A DNA stretch of 64,000 nucleotides from Kiritimatiellaceae bacterium (GTDB lineage: Bacteria; Verrucomicrobiota; Kiritimatiellia; Kiritimatiellales; Tichowtungiaceae): positions 1-64,000 of the forward strand of contig JABFQY010000001.1 of assembly GCA_013141415.1 (NCBI GenBank), written 5' to 3'. Under the pieces are notes generated by a model. It was not told where the DNA came from and did not search any database. It saw nothing but the letters and a program-made list of their open reading frames with translations. The translations under genes were made by a program, and so were the position numbers. Below are positions 42,134 through 50,670 of the stretch, piece by piece (positions within the stretch are counted from its first letter, which is position 1; every line of letters starts with the position of its first letter).

Positions 42134-42178
42134 GACAGCCATCTTGGCGGTCTTAGACAGGCTGGAAGCCCGTCCTAC
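42130..42178. repeat. gtaggac/gtcctac palindrome between convergent genes
   Basis: The arms gtaggac (42130-42136) and gtcctac (42172-42178) enclose gacaggct-ggaa-gcccgtc. The stop codon of the AddA-like gene (TAG at 42131-42133) and, on the other strand, the stop of the WYL gene (TAG at 42175-42177) both lie in the arms. Confidence 0.7.
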
Positions 42179-43152
42179 TTTCGAGAGCCTGCGTTTCCCA
42201 GCATGGCGCGGACTTCTTCGGCGATGTCGTCTTTCAGCCATTTTGGGCTTTTGACTTTTGCGTAGCGGCCATAGGCCATGACCCAGCGTTTGATTTCAAT
42301 GTCGCCTTTGGCTTCAAAACTGATTTCCACGCCGCCACCCTTCAGATTCTTCACCTTTTGTTCCGGATGCCACTGGCGTTCCAGAACGCTCACCGCAATT
42401 TCGGAGTGAAATTGTACCGTCACCTGAAACGCTTTATTGTCTCCGGCAAAGCGGGAGAAGGTGTTGGACAGTTCTTTCTTAGGATCGAACGAGCCAACGA
42501 TATCCGCTTTCTTGCTGAGCAGTTTGACGGTTTGGATACGGGCAAGGGCGAGCTGCCGGAAGTTGTCGAACCCGTCGTACTGAACAAAGAGATACCAGTC
42601 GCCTTGCAGATTGGCCAGATGCACCGGAGCCACGCGGGCGGTTTTTTCTCCGCTCCAGTTGCGGTACTGGATTTCAATCATCTGCCGGGTTTCCAATGCC
42701 TGAACAACCGCAGTCCAAACCTTGGAAGAAATCGGCATCGCAGGCGGGGCGGTAAAGCTGAACCGGGTGAACAGCTCTTCCGGACGCACGGTAATGTTGT
42801 CGGGGAGCAGGGCGGAGAGTTTATCGAACACGGCGGTCAGCTTTTCCGCCATCGGCGTCCCCTGAAACTGTTCGAGAGCTTTGGAGCCGATCAGCAAAGC
42901 AACCAGTTCGCCCTCGTTCAACTGCACGGCGGGCATCATGAAAGTCGGCTCGCTGTAGAAATAGCCGCGCTTTAAGGCGTCATATTCCAGCGGAGCGCCC
43001 ATGCGGTCGCGCAGAAAGTCGAAATCGCGCTGGGCGGTCTTGGTGGAGATTTCCCACTCTGCGGCGAACGACGTGCAGTTGGGAGATTCGCCGTTGCGCA
43101 GCCGCCGGTCGAGATCGAGCAGCCGTTCCGCCTGTGTCTTTGATCGTTTCAT
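42175..43152 (-). CDS. WYL-domain transcriptional regulator
   Basis: This protein of about 325 residues has an N-terminal helix-turn-helix (KTQAERLLDLDRRLRNGESP and EISTKTAQRDFDFLRDRM) and the YafY/PafC-type middle and WYL regions: GELVALLIGSKALEQFQGTP, WSGEKTARVAPVHLANLQGD and WYLFVQYDGFDNFRQLALAR. WYL proteins often respond to nucleic-acid ligands and control DNA-damage or defence genes. The start at 43152 overlaps the stop of the ATPase gene, so both form an operon. It converges on the AddA-like gene. The C-terminal WCX region is complete. Confidence 0.88.
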   Translation of the reverse strand: MKRSKTQAERLLDLDRRLRNGESPNCTSFAAEWEISTKTAQRDFDFLRDRMGAPLEYDALKRGYFYSEPTFMMPAVQLNEGELVALLIGSKALEQFQGTPMAEKLTAVFDKLSALLPDNITVRPEELFTRFSFTAPPAMPISSKVWTAVVQALETRQMIEIQYRNWSGEKTARVAPVHLANLQGDWYLFVQYDGFDNFRQLALARIQTVKLLSKKADIVGSFDPKKELSNTFSRFAGDNKAFQVTVQFHSEIAVSVLERQWHPEQKVKNLKGGGVEISFEAKGDIEIKRWVMAYGRYAKVKSPKWLKDDIAEEVRAMLGNAGSRK

Positions 43153-44306
43153 TGGAATAGCTCCGCGGTTCGCTTGAAGTTCAGTACCGAAGCGGACTCC
43201 ATGTCGGGCTGCATTTCTCCGCTGTAAATCACGGCGCCTTTTCCTGCGGAGGGAACCGTTTGTTGAAAATGACTGATGCCGCGCAGGAAGTCCGCGTTCC
43301 ACGTCATGGAGGCTTTGATTTCGATGGGGAAGAGTTTCCGGCCCTTGCTGTAGATCAGATCCACTTCGTGCCGGTTGTTGTCCCGGAAGAAATAGAGGTT
43401 GGGCATTTTACCCTGATTGCAGCGTGTTTTTAACGCTTCGATCACCACTAGATTTTCAAAGAGTCTGCCGAAAGCCGGATCGCGCATGATTTGTCCGGTA
43501 TTTTCTATGCCCAGCAGGTAGCACAGAAATCCGGTGTCGGTAAAATACAGTTTGGGTGACTTTATAATCCGTTTGCCGAAGTTCTCAAAATAGGGCGGAA
43601 GGCGGAAGACGATGAACGAGGCCTCCAGAACCGACAGCCACTCTTTCAGTGTTTTTCCGGACACTCCGATATCATTACCGAGAGAATGCAGGTTGAGCAC
43701 CTGACCGGTGCGTCCAGCCAGCAGGTGAATAAACTGCTCGAACAGGTTTAAATCCTTAATGTTCAGAATCTGGCGGACATCCCGCTCCACATACGTCCTC
43801 AAATAGTTCCGATAGAGGGTTTGCGGGTCGCTCTGCTCCGAGTAGATGCGCGGATAAAACCCCCGAAAAATGTATTCATCCCGCGACAGCTCGATCCCCG
43901 CAGACGAAAGCTCCTCAATGGAGAGCGGGAGCAGTTCCAGTAAGGCGGTTCGTCCGGCCAGAGATTGAGAGACCGCTTCACGCAAGGCAAGCTGGTGACT
44001 GCCGGTCAGAATGTACTGACCGCGTTTCTTTGTCGCATCCGCCAGCACCTGAATGTAAGAAAGCAGCTCCGGCACGCGCTGAACTTCGTCAATAATCACA
44101 GGCGCGGGATATTGTTTGAAAAAAGCATTAGGATCTTTCTCTGCCAGCCTGCGCGTTTCCGGATGCTCCAGATTGCAATAGCAGTGCTTCGGAAACTGCA
44201 TCTGCGCCAGCGTCGTTTTTCCGGACTGGCGCGGACCGGAGATGGTAACCACCGGATACTCTTTAGCCAGCCGGGCCAATTCATTCTGAATCGTTCGTTT
44301 AATCAT
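43149..44306 (-). CDS. AAA_14/DUF4143 family ATPase
   Basis: This 385-residue protein has an N-terminal AAA_14 ATPase domain with Walker A GPRQSGKTTL near 24-33, a Walker B-like VIIDEVQRVPELL near 70-82, and ILTGSHQLALREAVSQSLAG near 100-119. The C-terminal DUF4143 part contains LYFTDTGFLCYLLGI and RDNNRHEVDLIYSKGRKLFP followed by IEIKAS, which resembles a PD-(D/E)XK core (E, D, E-x-K). Such ATPases are common accessory genes of unknown role. The 3' end overlaps the WYL regulator by four bases. Confidence 0.88.
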   Translation of the reverse strand: MIKRTIQNELARLAKEYPVVTISGPRQSGKTTLAQMQFPKHCYCNLEHPETRRLAEKDPNAFFKQYPAPVIIDEVQRVPELLSYIQVLADATKKRGQYILTGSHQLALREAVSQSLAGRTALLELLPLSIEELSSAGIELSRDEYIFRGFYPRIYSEQSDPQTLYRNYLRTYVERDVRQILNIKDLNLFEQFIHLLAGRTGQVLNLHSLGNDIGVSGKTLKEWLSVLEASFIVFRLPPYFENFGKRIIKSPKLYFTDTGFLCYLLGIENTGQIMRDPAFGRLFENLVVIEALKTRCNQGKMPNLYFFRDNNRHEVDLIYSKGRKLFPIEIKASMTWNADFLRGISHFQQTVPSAGKGAVIYSGEMQPDMESASVLNFKRTAELFQ

Positions 44307-44385
44307 GGGCTGTTTATACGCTTTGGAAGTTTAAAGTCAAATCCGTATAATATCCCGTTTCTCCTGCCTGCAATCTGAAGCCGTT

Positions 44386-44414
44386 CCATCATTCATAGCT
44401 CATCATTCATCCTT
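44386..44414. repeat. Short degenerate repeat
   Basis: The sequence catcattcatagct is followed by catcattcat, in the gap between the ATPase gene and the direct repeat. The rest of the 283-base gap at 44307-44589 holds the direct repeat and no gene. Confidence 0.5.
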
Positions 44415-44420
44415 TCCCCA

Positions 44421-44482
44421 GACGCTAGGTGTCCGACCGGCTGTGTAAAATCGGAGGCATGAACTTAAACAGAGAACAGTTT
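44421..44482. repeat. 62-bp direct repeat, left copy
   Basis: It differs in three positions from 45306-45367. It contains the promoter-proximal region, the ribosome-binding site (cggagg) and the first codons (MNLNREQF) of the gene at 45344, but is followed by unrelated sequence. Confidence 0.85.
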
Positions 44483-44589
44483 GCTCAGCAGACTCCATCA
44501 GAATTTACGGCTTCCCATCTACCGCTTGGCATGAGTAGCTTCCTGACACAGAAACTTCGTTCGTTTAATAACACGGTTGGACAAAACAA

Positions 44590-45234
44590 ATGAACCCCTA
44601 TCTAAAAGACCTTGCTCCTTATCGCGGCTCTGAGCCTCTTTCTCATGAATTGCTAATTTTGAACGAAAGTTTCTACATCGAAGATCGCGACTGCGAAATT
44701 GGTGCAAACGAGTGGTATTCGAAAGGCGTGACCTTACTGGACGACTACGAACGTCAGTATGTTAATTATGCGGATATATTCAGGAATAATAAGCTTCCGG
44801 ACGGACGCTGGAAGAATCAGGGGTGTGCAATATACAGGACTTTGGAATCGGTTCTAAGGGACGCTGGCTTCTCAGATATCCACAACATGCTGGATCACTG
44901 CACACTGGCAAACTGCTTTCTTCGTCCGGCACTCAACGGGAATTCATTAATTTTAGAAGAGATTGATATCGGAGTTGCTAAAGAAAACCTGATTGAGATC
45001 ACGACTGAGCTAAATCCGAAGCTAATAATTTGTGCCTCATCAAAAGCTTACTACTCCGTAGTTCAGCACGTTGAGTTAGCGTGCCCTATCGTTCATACAG
45101 CTCACCCGGCTTGTGCATGGTGGAATCGTGACGGGGGCAGGTATGGGCGTGCAAAATTTGTCCAAGCTGTAAAAGGATACTTGTCCAACAGAGAAATAGA
45201 GTCTGTCCGGGAAGCGCCGGTCGAGATCAAGTAA
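44590..45234 (+). CDS. Unknown protein (distant uracil-DNA-glycosylase-like features)
   Basis: I do not recognise this 214-residue protein with certainty. ELLILNESFYIEDRDC near 20-35 and the C-terminal HTAHPACAWWNRDGGRYGRA near 172-191 recall the first and last motifs of uracil-DNA-glycosylase-like proteins (a nucleotide-binding strand and an HP-x motif), but the similarity is weak. It is soluble, with no signal sequence. It lies between two copies of a 62-bp direct repeat and therefore looks like inserted DNA. Base composition is more A/T-rich than in the neighbouring housekeeping genes. Confidence 0.6.
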   Translation: MNPYLKDLAPYRGSEPLSHELLILNESFYIEDRDCEIGANEWYSKGVTLLDDYERQYVNYADIFRNNKLPDGRWKNQGCAIYRTLESVLRDAGFSDIHNMLDHCTLANCFLRPALNGNSLILEEIDIGVAKENLIEITTELNPKLIICASSKAYYSVVQHVELACPIVHTAHPACAWWNRDGGRYGRAKFVQAVKGYLSNREIESVREAPVEIK

Positions 45235-45305
45235 CTATTCGTCCGGCATTTTCTCCTCCCGTGTTCCCGTAAGCAGGTTTTCCGGTGCAATAAATCAACC
45301 TCTAG

Positions 45306-45367
45306 GACGCTAAATGTCCGACCGGCTGTGTAAAATCGGAGGCATGAACTTAAACAGAGAACAATTT
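45306..45367. repeat. 62-bp direct repeat, right copy
   Basis: This copy is joined to the intact gene at 45344 and spans its 5' untranslated region, cggagg and the first eight codons. The left copy is at 44421-44482. Confidence 0.85.
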
Positions 45368-45862
45368 TTGAAAGCCGTGGAGCGCGGGCAGGCGTTGCTC
45401 AAGGCGCTGAAAAAGGATTATCCGGAGCTGGGGCTTAAGCCGGTCTTTTCGCGCTTCGGGCCGCGCTCGGGACAGTGTGACCTCACGACGGATTTGAAAA
45501 AGATCGTCATGGAGTTTCCTGAAATGCTGGAAGAGGAGGGTTTCCTCGCAAAGACGCAGAGGCCGCAAAGGGAAGGGGTCGGAAGACTTAGAACTCTGTT
45601 AAATGAAATCCGGAAGGCAGAGAAGGACGGCGAAAAAGAAACGGCCTCCAAACTTCGGAAAGAAGCGGCGGCGGTTGAGAAAGAACTTCTGGATTTTGAC
45701 TTGATGCTCTACTGCGGCGACGTGCTGGTCGAATACCGTCCCGAAAATCTGACGCATGAATCACTCCGGCGGCTCCAGCAGGATCCTCGTCTGCCGCCCG
45801 GCTTGAACGAGGTGGGCAACATCCGCGTCATCGCCGGTTCTTTGCTTGATTTGAAAGATTAA
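45344..45862 (+). CDS. Hypothetical protein
   Basis: This 172-residue protein is not recognised. It is predicted to be soluble and largely helical, with a charged coiled-coil-like stretch near 78-110 (LLNEIRKAEKDGEKETASKL). The start at 45344 is supported by cggagg and replaces a longer upstream frame. A short repeat (cgcaaaga, cgcagagg, ccgcaaag) encodes residues near 66-76. Its 5' end is duplicated about 0.9 kb upstream. It is followed 57 bases later by a SHOCT-type gene. Confidence 0.55.
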   Translation: MNLNREQFLKAVERGQALLKALKKDYPELGLKPVFSRFGPRSGQCDLTTDLKKIVMEFPEMLEEEGFLAKTQRPQREGVGRLRTLLNEIRKAEKDGEKETASKLRKEAAAVEKELLDFDLMLYCGDVLVEYRPENLTHESLRRLQQDPRLPPGLNEVGNIRVIAGSLLDLKD

Positions 45863-45919
45863 TACTCGCCTGTCAGCTTGCAACGGAGTACATAAGGCGG
45901 CATACGTGACGGAGGTGTT

Positions 45920-46249
45920 ATGAGTTCTCAAAAAGAACCTACTAAAGGCCGGTTTATGAGCGGACTAAAGAAGGGTCTGACGCGGGCTATATTGTTCGAT
46001 TCAGCCGCAACTGCATTTGATAATTTAAATGATCGCCAACAGCAGGCAGTGATCGAGAACGGTATTAAGTTGTGGTTTTTAGCGCGGTTGAATCCTGAGA
46101 AAACAAAAAAGGTCAAAGAGTTTCTAACTGGTGGCAAAAAACAATCGGCACAAGAGAGGCTGAATGAACTTAAAGCCCTGCGTGAGAGCCTGCTCATAAC
46201 GGAGCAGGAGTATGAGGTAAAGAAAGCCGAGATTCTTAACCGGCTTTGA
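45920..46249 (+). CDS. SHOCT-domain small protein
   Basis: This 109-residue protein has a C-terminal SHOCT motif, RLNELKALRESLLITEQEYE followed by VKKAEILNRL, a short helical module frequently found at the ends of membrane or phage-related proteins. The N-terminal part is basic and not recognised. A strong ggagg precedes the ATG. Function is unknown. Confidence 0.7.
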   Translation: MSSQKEPTKGRFMSGLKKGLTRAILFDSAATAFDNLNDRQQQAVIENGIKLWFLARLNPEKTKKVKEFLTGGKKQSAQERLNELKALRESLLITEQEYEVKKAEILNRL

Positions 46250-46348
46250 AATCAGCACACCGAGGATATTCGATGAAGGCGAACCAAGAGGACGTTTCGG
46301 GTGTGAAATAAAATCTCCGAAAAGAGACTAAACTACGGAGGAAATACT

Positions 46349-46561
46349 ATGGCCGAAGAGCTAAGGATTACCGGGTATCTTAGTGATATGTGGATGAAAT
46401 ACATACCATGCCCGTCTTTATGTCGCCAATGTAAGCATTTTGAAACACAAGCGACAAACTGGCCTTTTCATTGTCATGGTAATTTGTCCAGCATGGCTTC
46501 GTATAAAGCGAAGTCTACCGGCGGTACTTATGACGACTGCACTAGGTTTGAAGAAAAATAA
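46349..46561 (+). CDS. Small Cys-rich protein
   Basis: This 70-residue protein contains five cysteines (CPSLCRQC near 21-28, CHG near 42 and DDCTRF near 63-68), with histidines between them, which could form a zinc site. I do not recognise the family. The start is well supported by ggagg seven bases upstream. It is a separate transcription unit in the accessory region. Confidence 0.55.
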   Translation: MAEELRITGYLSDMWMKYIPCPSLCRQCKHFETQATNWPFHCHGNLSSMASYKAKSTGGTYDDCTRFEEK

Positions 46562-46667
46562 GCGATTTTACCGAAAGGAAACGGCAAAGGTAAGCATATC
46601 CCTGCTTTGTGTGTCAAAACGCGCGAGGCAGGGTTAATGCCTGCTGGCGTGCGCAGGGATGACGCCG

Positions 46668-47843
46668 TTACTCTTTGAGTGAATCTTGTTTTTGCCAGGC
46701 CGCAAAAGTAGTTCTGATTTGTTGATCTTGCTCGACTATACGCCGAATAAAAATTTCCAGTTCAGTATTCTTATTTGAATACAGATTAAGGACAGTTTTG
46801 AGGTCGAGACCTGCAAACCTCGTTTTCCCAGCAAATGCTGTTGGATTGTACCAGCCAAGCCAGTTGCCATTTTTTCTGAATTCAGAATTAATTTCCTTTA
46901 ACGCTTGGAAATAATGATCTGCCGTTTCAGATCCACTTTTGTTCGCCTCCCCCTCAAACAATCTATACCCAATAAAAAAACCATCACTGTCTTCGTCGGC
47001 TTCGAACCGAATAGAAAAATTAGCGGCGAGTTGGACTGGCTCTTTTGAAAACGCTTTATCAAATAATCTCCAGAAATTTTCTTCTGTCTTCTTTCTAATA
47101 GAATCTAATGTGTTTTGTGCCGCATTAATCGCAACGCTGTATTCAGGATTCTCTATTAATAGTTTTTCAATATCTTCCATCATGTATTCCTTCGTTGTCT
47201 GGTTGGTTAAATGGCGAATTAGTTCGATGTATTGCGTCAAAGCTTCCCGTACAACGGGGTGCGTAACGGCCTCTTTTCTGCAGTTTTCCAGCCATTGAAA
47301 AATCTCTTTCTTATACGACATCAGTTTAAACGAAAAATCGTTTCCTCCGGTACTTTCCGAAGATGGCTCAGTTCCGTGCAATGTCAAATATACTAAGATC
47401 GCTTGATTATCTTCTCCATGGTAGCGCAAAAGTTGGTTGGGCTGGTCTCCAGCATAGATCTTATTTTCGATGAAAATGCGGCGGTGATTTTTATCTTCCA
47501 AAAACAGGTCGATCCTGCCGCCGCGAGTGTTTGTTTTGTTGATCGGCCCAATGGGCTTCTCCGCTATCACGGTTGCAGATGGACTGTCAAAGCCAGCGGC
47601 CTGCTCATTCTTATCCGAAAGATAGCTAAGGAATAACTTTAAGAAAACAGACCCCATGCCGTGCTCTCCTTTGGGGTCAAGCAACTCCCGCAAAAACGAA
47701 GAATGAGTTCTGACCTCGAGAGCCTCCATGCCTAATATTTTAAATACATTAAAATTCTCCCCGGTCTTCGCCGCGATTTTTTCTTGGACGTCAATCATGT
47801 GGTGAATTTTTTGCAAAAGTACTTCTAAATTAGGGGAGGCCAT
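46668..47843 (-). CDS. PD-(D/E)XK nuclease superfamily protein
   Basis: This 391-residue protein matches the PDDEXK_4 group. The N-terminal HSSFLRELLDPKGEHGMGSV near 52-71 and the core GGRIDLFLEDKNHRRIFIEN near 108-127, followed by KIYAGDQPNQLLRY, supply the catalytic Asp and the Glu-x-Lys. The C-terminal 200 residues are not recognised. Such stand-alone nucleases are frequent in defence islands, but no clear partner gene is beside it. It is convergent with a small Cys-rich gene. The low G+C and A/T-rich codons suggest recent acquisition. Confidence 0.85.
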   Translation of the reverse strand: MASPNLEVLLQKIHHMIDVQEKIAAKTGENFNVFKILGMEALEVRTHSSFLRELLDPKGEHGMGSVFLKLFLSYLSDKNEQAAGFDSPSATVIAEKPIGPINKTNTRGGRIDLFLEDKNHRRIFIENKIYAGDQPNQLLRYHGEDNQAILVYLTLHGTEPSSESTGGNDFSFKLMSYKKEIFQWLENCRKEAVTHPVVREALTQYIELIRHLTNQTTKEYMMEDIEKLLIENPEYSVAINAAQNTLDSIRKKTEENFWRLFDKAFSKEPVQLAANFSIRFEADEDSDGFFIGYRLFEGEANKSGSETADHYFQALKEINSEFRKNGNWLGWYNPTAFAGKTRFAGLDLKTVLNLYSNKNTELEIFIRRIVEQDQQIRTTFAAWQKQDSLKE

Positions 47844-48024
47844 TTGTTTATCTTTCCGTTCAGGGTTCGTTTACGCCTGCTTTTGTACCATGGAAGTTAA
47901 TCGGTGTCAGTCTGCGGCCTGCCATTTTTGAAAAACGAAGTTCGATTATATTCTGCTGGGACGTCCTATGTCCTGCTTCGTCTAGTATTTGTAGCGGAAC
48001 AATTATTCACAAAAGGATGTGTTT

Positions 48025-48249
48025 ATGATTCCGCTGAGAAAAACAGTTATTAGAGAGACCACCCGAACGCGAGACGCTGGACGGAATATTATCGTCAGCC
48101 TTGAGCCGGGGGATGTTATCGGCTTCCGCCTAAAAGGTTGCCGCCAAACTTTCAGAATGCCGTTGCAAGCCTGCTATAGCGTGGCGGTAAAACTGGAATT
48201 GAAGGCCCAGCGTGAAGCAAAGAAGGCACAAAGAAAATCACGGCGGTAA
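48025..48249 (+). CDS. Conserved-looking small basic protein
   Basis: This 74-residue protein is not recognised. Its first 45 residues look ordered (PLRKTVIRETTRTRDAGRNI, then IVSLEPGDVIGFRLKG and CRQTFRMPLQACYSVAVK), with a beta-rich SH3-like feel, and the tail is Lys/Arg-rich. I chose the ATG at 48025 with aaagga upstream; a GTG six bases earlier is possible. It is an isolated gene after a 181-base gap in which I see nothing else. Confidence 0.6.
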   Translation: MIPLRKTVIRETTRTRDAGRNIIVSLEPGDVIGFRLKGCRQTFRMPLQACYSVAVKLELKAQREAKKAQRKSRR

Positions 48250-48280
48250 AGTGAGCCGTTCTTTTTAGGCGGGCGGCGGA

Positions 48281-49279
48281 TTATTTCGCTTTTGCGCGGG
48301 AGACGTCGGAGAGGTAGGCGGCGATGCCGTCGGCGATGCCGCGAGCGATCCGGTCACGTCCGGCGGGATCCATCACGATTGATTCGTCCTTAGGATTGCT
48401 GAGGAAGGCCATTTCGACAAGGGTTGCCGGACAAGGTGCGTCACGCAGAACTTCAAAGCGGGCGCGTTTGATGCCGCGGTCTTCCTGTCCGGTGGCTTTG
48501 ATGAGGTTTTGCTGAATGCGGTAGCTTAGAATCATGTTGGCTGCGTCGTACCGGTTTCCTGTGTTGGTGGCAGTGGGAAGTTTTCCGCCGCCGTAGGAGT
48601 TGCTGCTGTAGCGTCCGGGCAGGGCGAGAACAAATGTTTCAGCTCCGCGGACGTTGCGGTTTTTTCCGGCGGAGTTTGCGTGGATGCTGACGAGAAGGTC
48701 GGCCCGGAGTGCGCCGGCTTTCCGGCAGCGTGCGTCGAGTTCCAGATTGCGGTCTGCTTCGCGGGTGAGTTCCACGTTGATTCCGCGGGATTCGAGTTTT
48801 GCTTTAACCCGTTTAGCAACGTCGAGTGTGACGGCCTTTTCCTGAAGGTTGCGCGGGCTGCTGGCGCCTTTGTCGTCGCCACCGTGTCCGGGATCCAGAA
48901 CCACGGTACGGGTTCCGGCTGTTTTGAGGAATTCCGACGGGCGAGACACCGGTTCGATTGTTTTGTTAAAGTCGGTTGTATCGACGGCCCATGACCAGCC
49001 GACTTTGCGAACCGGTTCGTTAAGTGCGATAAGGGTTCCGTTGATCCAGACGCTGCGGGAGTCGGTTTCAAATTCGATCTTGTTGTATTTGTTCTGCATC
49101 CGGATGCGGGTTTTGGCGGGCTGGGTGACGGACATGCCGTAGTAGTTCGCCATGCCGGACAGGGTGACATAGCTTTTTCCACGGGAGGTGACGGTGCGGA
49201 CGCCGGCGAAGGCGCTTGCGGCTGTAAGAACGGCGGCCAGACCGATGACGAACAGCAGAGCAGTTTTGTTCGGGCGCAT
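48281..49279 (-). CDS. N-acetylmuramoyl-L-alanine amidase (Amidase_3)
   Basis: This 332-residue protein has a signal peptide (ALLFVIGLAAVLTAASAFAG) and a C-terminal AmiC-type zinc amidase that cuts the amide between MurNAc and the stem peptide. Zinc ligands are visible in LDPGHGGDDKGA, LQEKAVTLDVA and LLVSIHANSA, and the catalytic Glu in LVEMAFLSNPKDE. The N-terminal part resembles a copper-amine-oxidase-N-like domain. I chose the start at 49279 because the longer frame has no sensible N-terminus and a ribosome-binding aaggt precedes it. It is divergent from the potassium channel gene. Confidence 0.92.
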   Translation of the reverse strand: MRPNKTALLFVIGLAAVLTAASAFAGVRTVTSRGKSYVTLSGMANYYGMSVTQPAKTRIRMQNKYNKIEFETDSRSVWINGTLIALNEPVRKVGWSWAVDTTDFNKTIEPVSRPSEFLKTAGTRTVVLDPGHGGDDKGASSPRNLQEKAVTLDVAKRVKAKLESRGINVELTREADRNLELDARCRKAGALRADLLVSIHANSAGKNRNVRGAETFVLALPGRYSSNSYGGGKLPTATNTGNRYDAANMILSYRIQQNLIKATGQEDRGIKRARFEVLRDAPCPATLVEMAFLSNPKDESIVMDPAGRDRIARGIADGIAAYLSDVSRAKAK

Positions 49280-49345
49280 GAAATAACCTTTTAAGCACAA
49301 GAGTTCATTTGTATAGTCTGCGAAACAGTTACCACGGAAGAACTC

Positions 49346-50353
49346 ATGAAGCGAGGCATATATCATTTTGACCAGTCCCGTACGCTTCGACTGGGGCTTT
49401 ATCTTTTGCTGGTTCTGTCGGTTTTGGTTGGCGGCACCGCCGGGTATCATTTGATCGAGGGCTGGCCGCTGGACGAAAGCCTCTATATGACGGTCATTAC
49501 CGTTTCGACCGTCGGGTTCGGGGAGGTGCACGCCCTTTCACATAACGGCAGAATTTTCACGATCCTGCTGATTTTTTTCGGGGTGACTTCCGTCGCGCTG
49601 TCGCTGACTTCGATGTTTGAATATTTCATTCTGCGCGGGCTGAAAAATCTTTTCGGGAGAAATAAAATGGATAAGCAAATTGAAAAGCTCAATCGGCACA
49701 TCATCATTTGCGGCTTCGGGCGCACCGGCGACTATATCGCCCGCGATTTGAAAAAAATGAACAAACCGTTTGTGGTGATCGAAAACGATCCGGCGCGGAT
49801 CAAGGTTCTGGAAGAAGAAGGTGTGCTCTATATCCAGGGCGACCCGGCGGAGGAGGATCAACTGGAAGCCGCTGGCGTTGCCCGGGCCGAGTCGCTGGTG
49901 GCCTCGCTGCCGAAAGATGCGGACAATCTCTTTCTGACGATTAACGCCCGCAGCATGAACCGCGATCTGCATATCATTGCGCGGGTTCAGGATTCTGACA
50001 ACGGCCGCAAGCTGATCAAGGCAGGAGCCAATCAGGTGGTGTCGCCGTTTTCAACCGGCGCCTCGCGGATTGTTCAGTTGCTGACCCGCCCGTCGGCGGT
50101 GGATATGATCGAACTGGTGACCCAGCGTGAAAATCTTGAACTGGAAGTTTGTGAAATCCTCGTGGATGAAAAGAGCAATCTGGTTCGCAAGACGCTGGCG
50201 GAGTCGCGAGTCCGCCAGACTCTCGGATGTATGGTGTTTGCTGTTAAACGGCTGAGCGGCGAGACGCTGTTCGATCCGGATCCGCAACTGCGGATTGAGT
50301 CAGGCGATGTCCTGCTGGCGATTAAGAAACCGCGCCCCGCATCCGGTCAGTAA
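49346..50353 (+). CDS. Two-helix potassium channel with RCK (TrkA-N/C) domain
   Basis: This 335-residue protein has two membrane helices around the selectivity filter TVGFGE at 55-60 and a cytoplasmic RCK domain beginning HIIICGFGRTGDYIARDLKK near 113-132 with a Rossmann nucleotide-binding site, followed by a TrkA-C region. It is a MthK/Kch-type ligand-gated K+ channel. The filter has F in place of the usual Y. Its 3' end overlaps the convergent lipoprotein gene by seven bases. Confidence 0.92.
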   Translation: MKRGIYHFDQSRTLRLGLYLLLVLSVLVGGTAGYHLIEGWPLDESLYMTVITVSTVGFGEVHALSHNGRIFTILLIFFGVTSVALSLTSMFEYFILRGLKNLFGRNKMDKQIEKLNRHIIICGFGRTGDYIARDLKKMNKPFVVIENDPARIKVLEEEGVLYIQGDPAEEDQLEAAGVARAESLVASLPKDADNLFLTINARSMNRDLHIIARVQDSDNGRKLIKAGANQVVSPFSTGASRIVQLLTRPSAVDMIELVTQRENLELEVCEILVDEKSNLVRKTLAESRVRQTLGCMVFAVKRLSGETLFDPDPQLRIESGDVLLAIKKPRPASGQ

Positions 50354-50670
50354 GGTTTCTGATCGCCGCGCAGAAGAAGATAGCGCCGGAGCGAGTCGGG
50401 CGCGACCTTGTCGCTGATTGTTACCTGCTTCCCGGCCCCGCGCAGATTGGTTGCCTGCGGCAGGGTCTTCCAGTCCGGCTTCGTTCCGTACGGAACGTCT
50501 GTGTAATACACGGTGTAGGTCTGGTTGCTTTCCGCTTTCCAGGTGATTGTCATGGCTCCTTCGGCATACGCGGTAGCCATCATCGGAGAAACGGGATAGT
50601 CCGCCGGCTTGGGCGTGGAGGAGCACCCGGCCAGTACAAGAACCGTCAGCAGGATAAGAGGTTTATTCAT
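50347..50670 (-). CDS. Small lipoprotein
   Basis: This protein of about 107 residues has a lipoprotein signal peptide with lipobox LAGC near 14-17 (ILLTVLVLAGCSS). The mature part is not recognised; it contains MTITWKAESNQTYTVYYTDV, which resembles a fibronectin-type strand pattern found after sugar- or protein-binding modules. The start at 50670 overlaps the stop of the upstream Pro-rich gene, so the two genes are co-transcribed. Confidence 0.7.
   Translation of the reverse strand: MNKPLILLTVLVLAGCSSTPKPADYPVSPMMATAYAEGAMTITWKAESNQTYTVYYTDVPYGTKPDWKTLPQATNLRGAGKQVTISDKVAPDSLRRYLLLRGDQKPY

Noticed and set aside
44590-45234. Firm assignment as uracil-DNA glycosylase
   Set aside because: Only weak resemblance in the first and last motifs; the catalytic motif cannot be identified, so it is left as unknown.
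43149-47843. Complete defence system (WYL, ATPase, nuclease)
   Set aside because: The WYL-ATPase pair and the PDDEXK nuclease are in different operons with unrelated genes between them. No known defence gene set is complete here.
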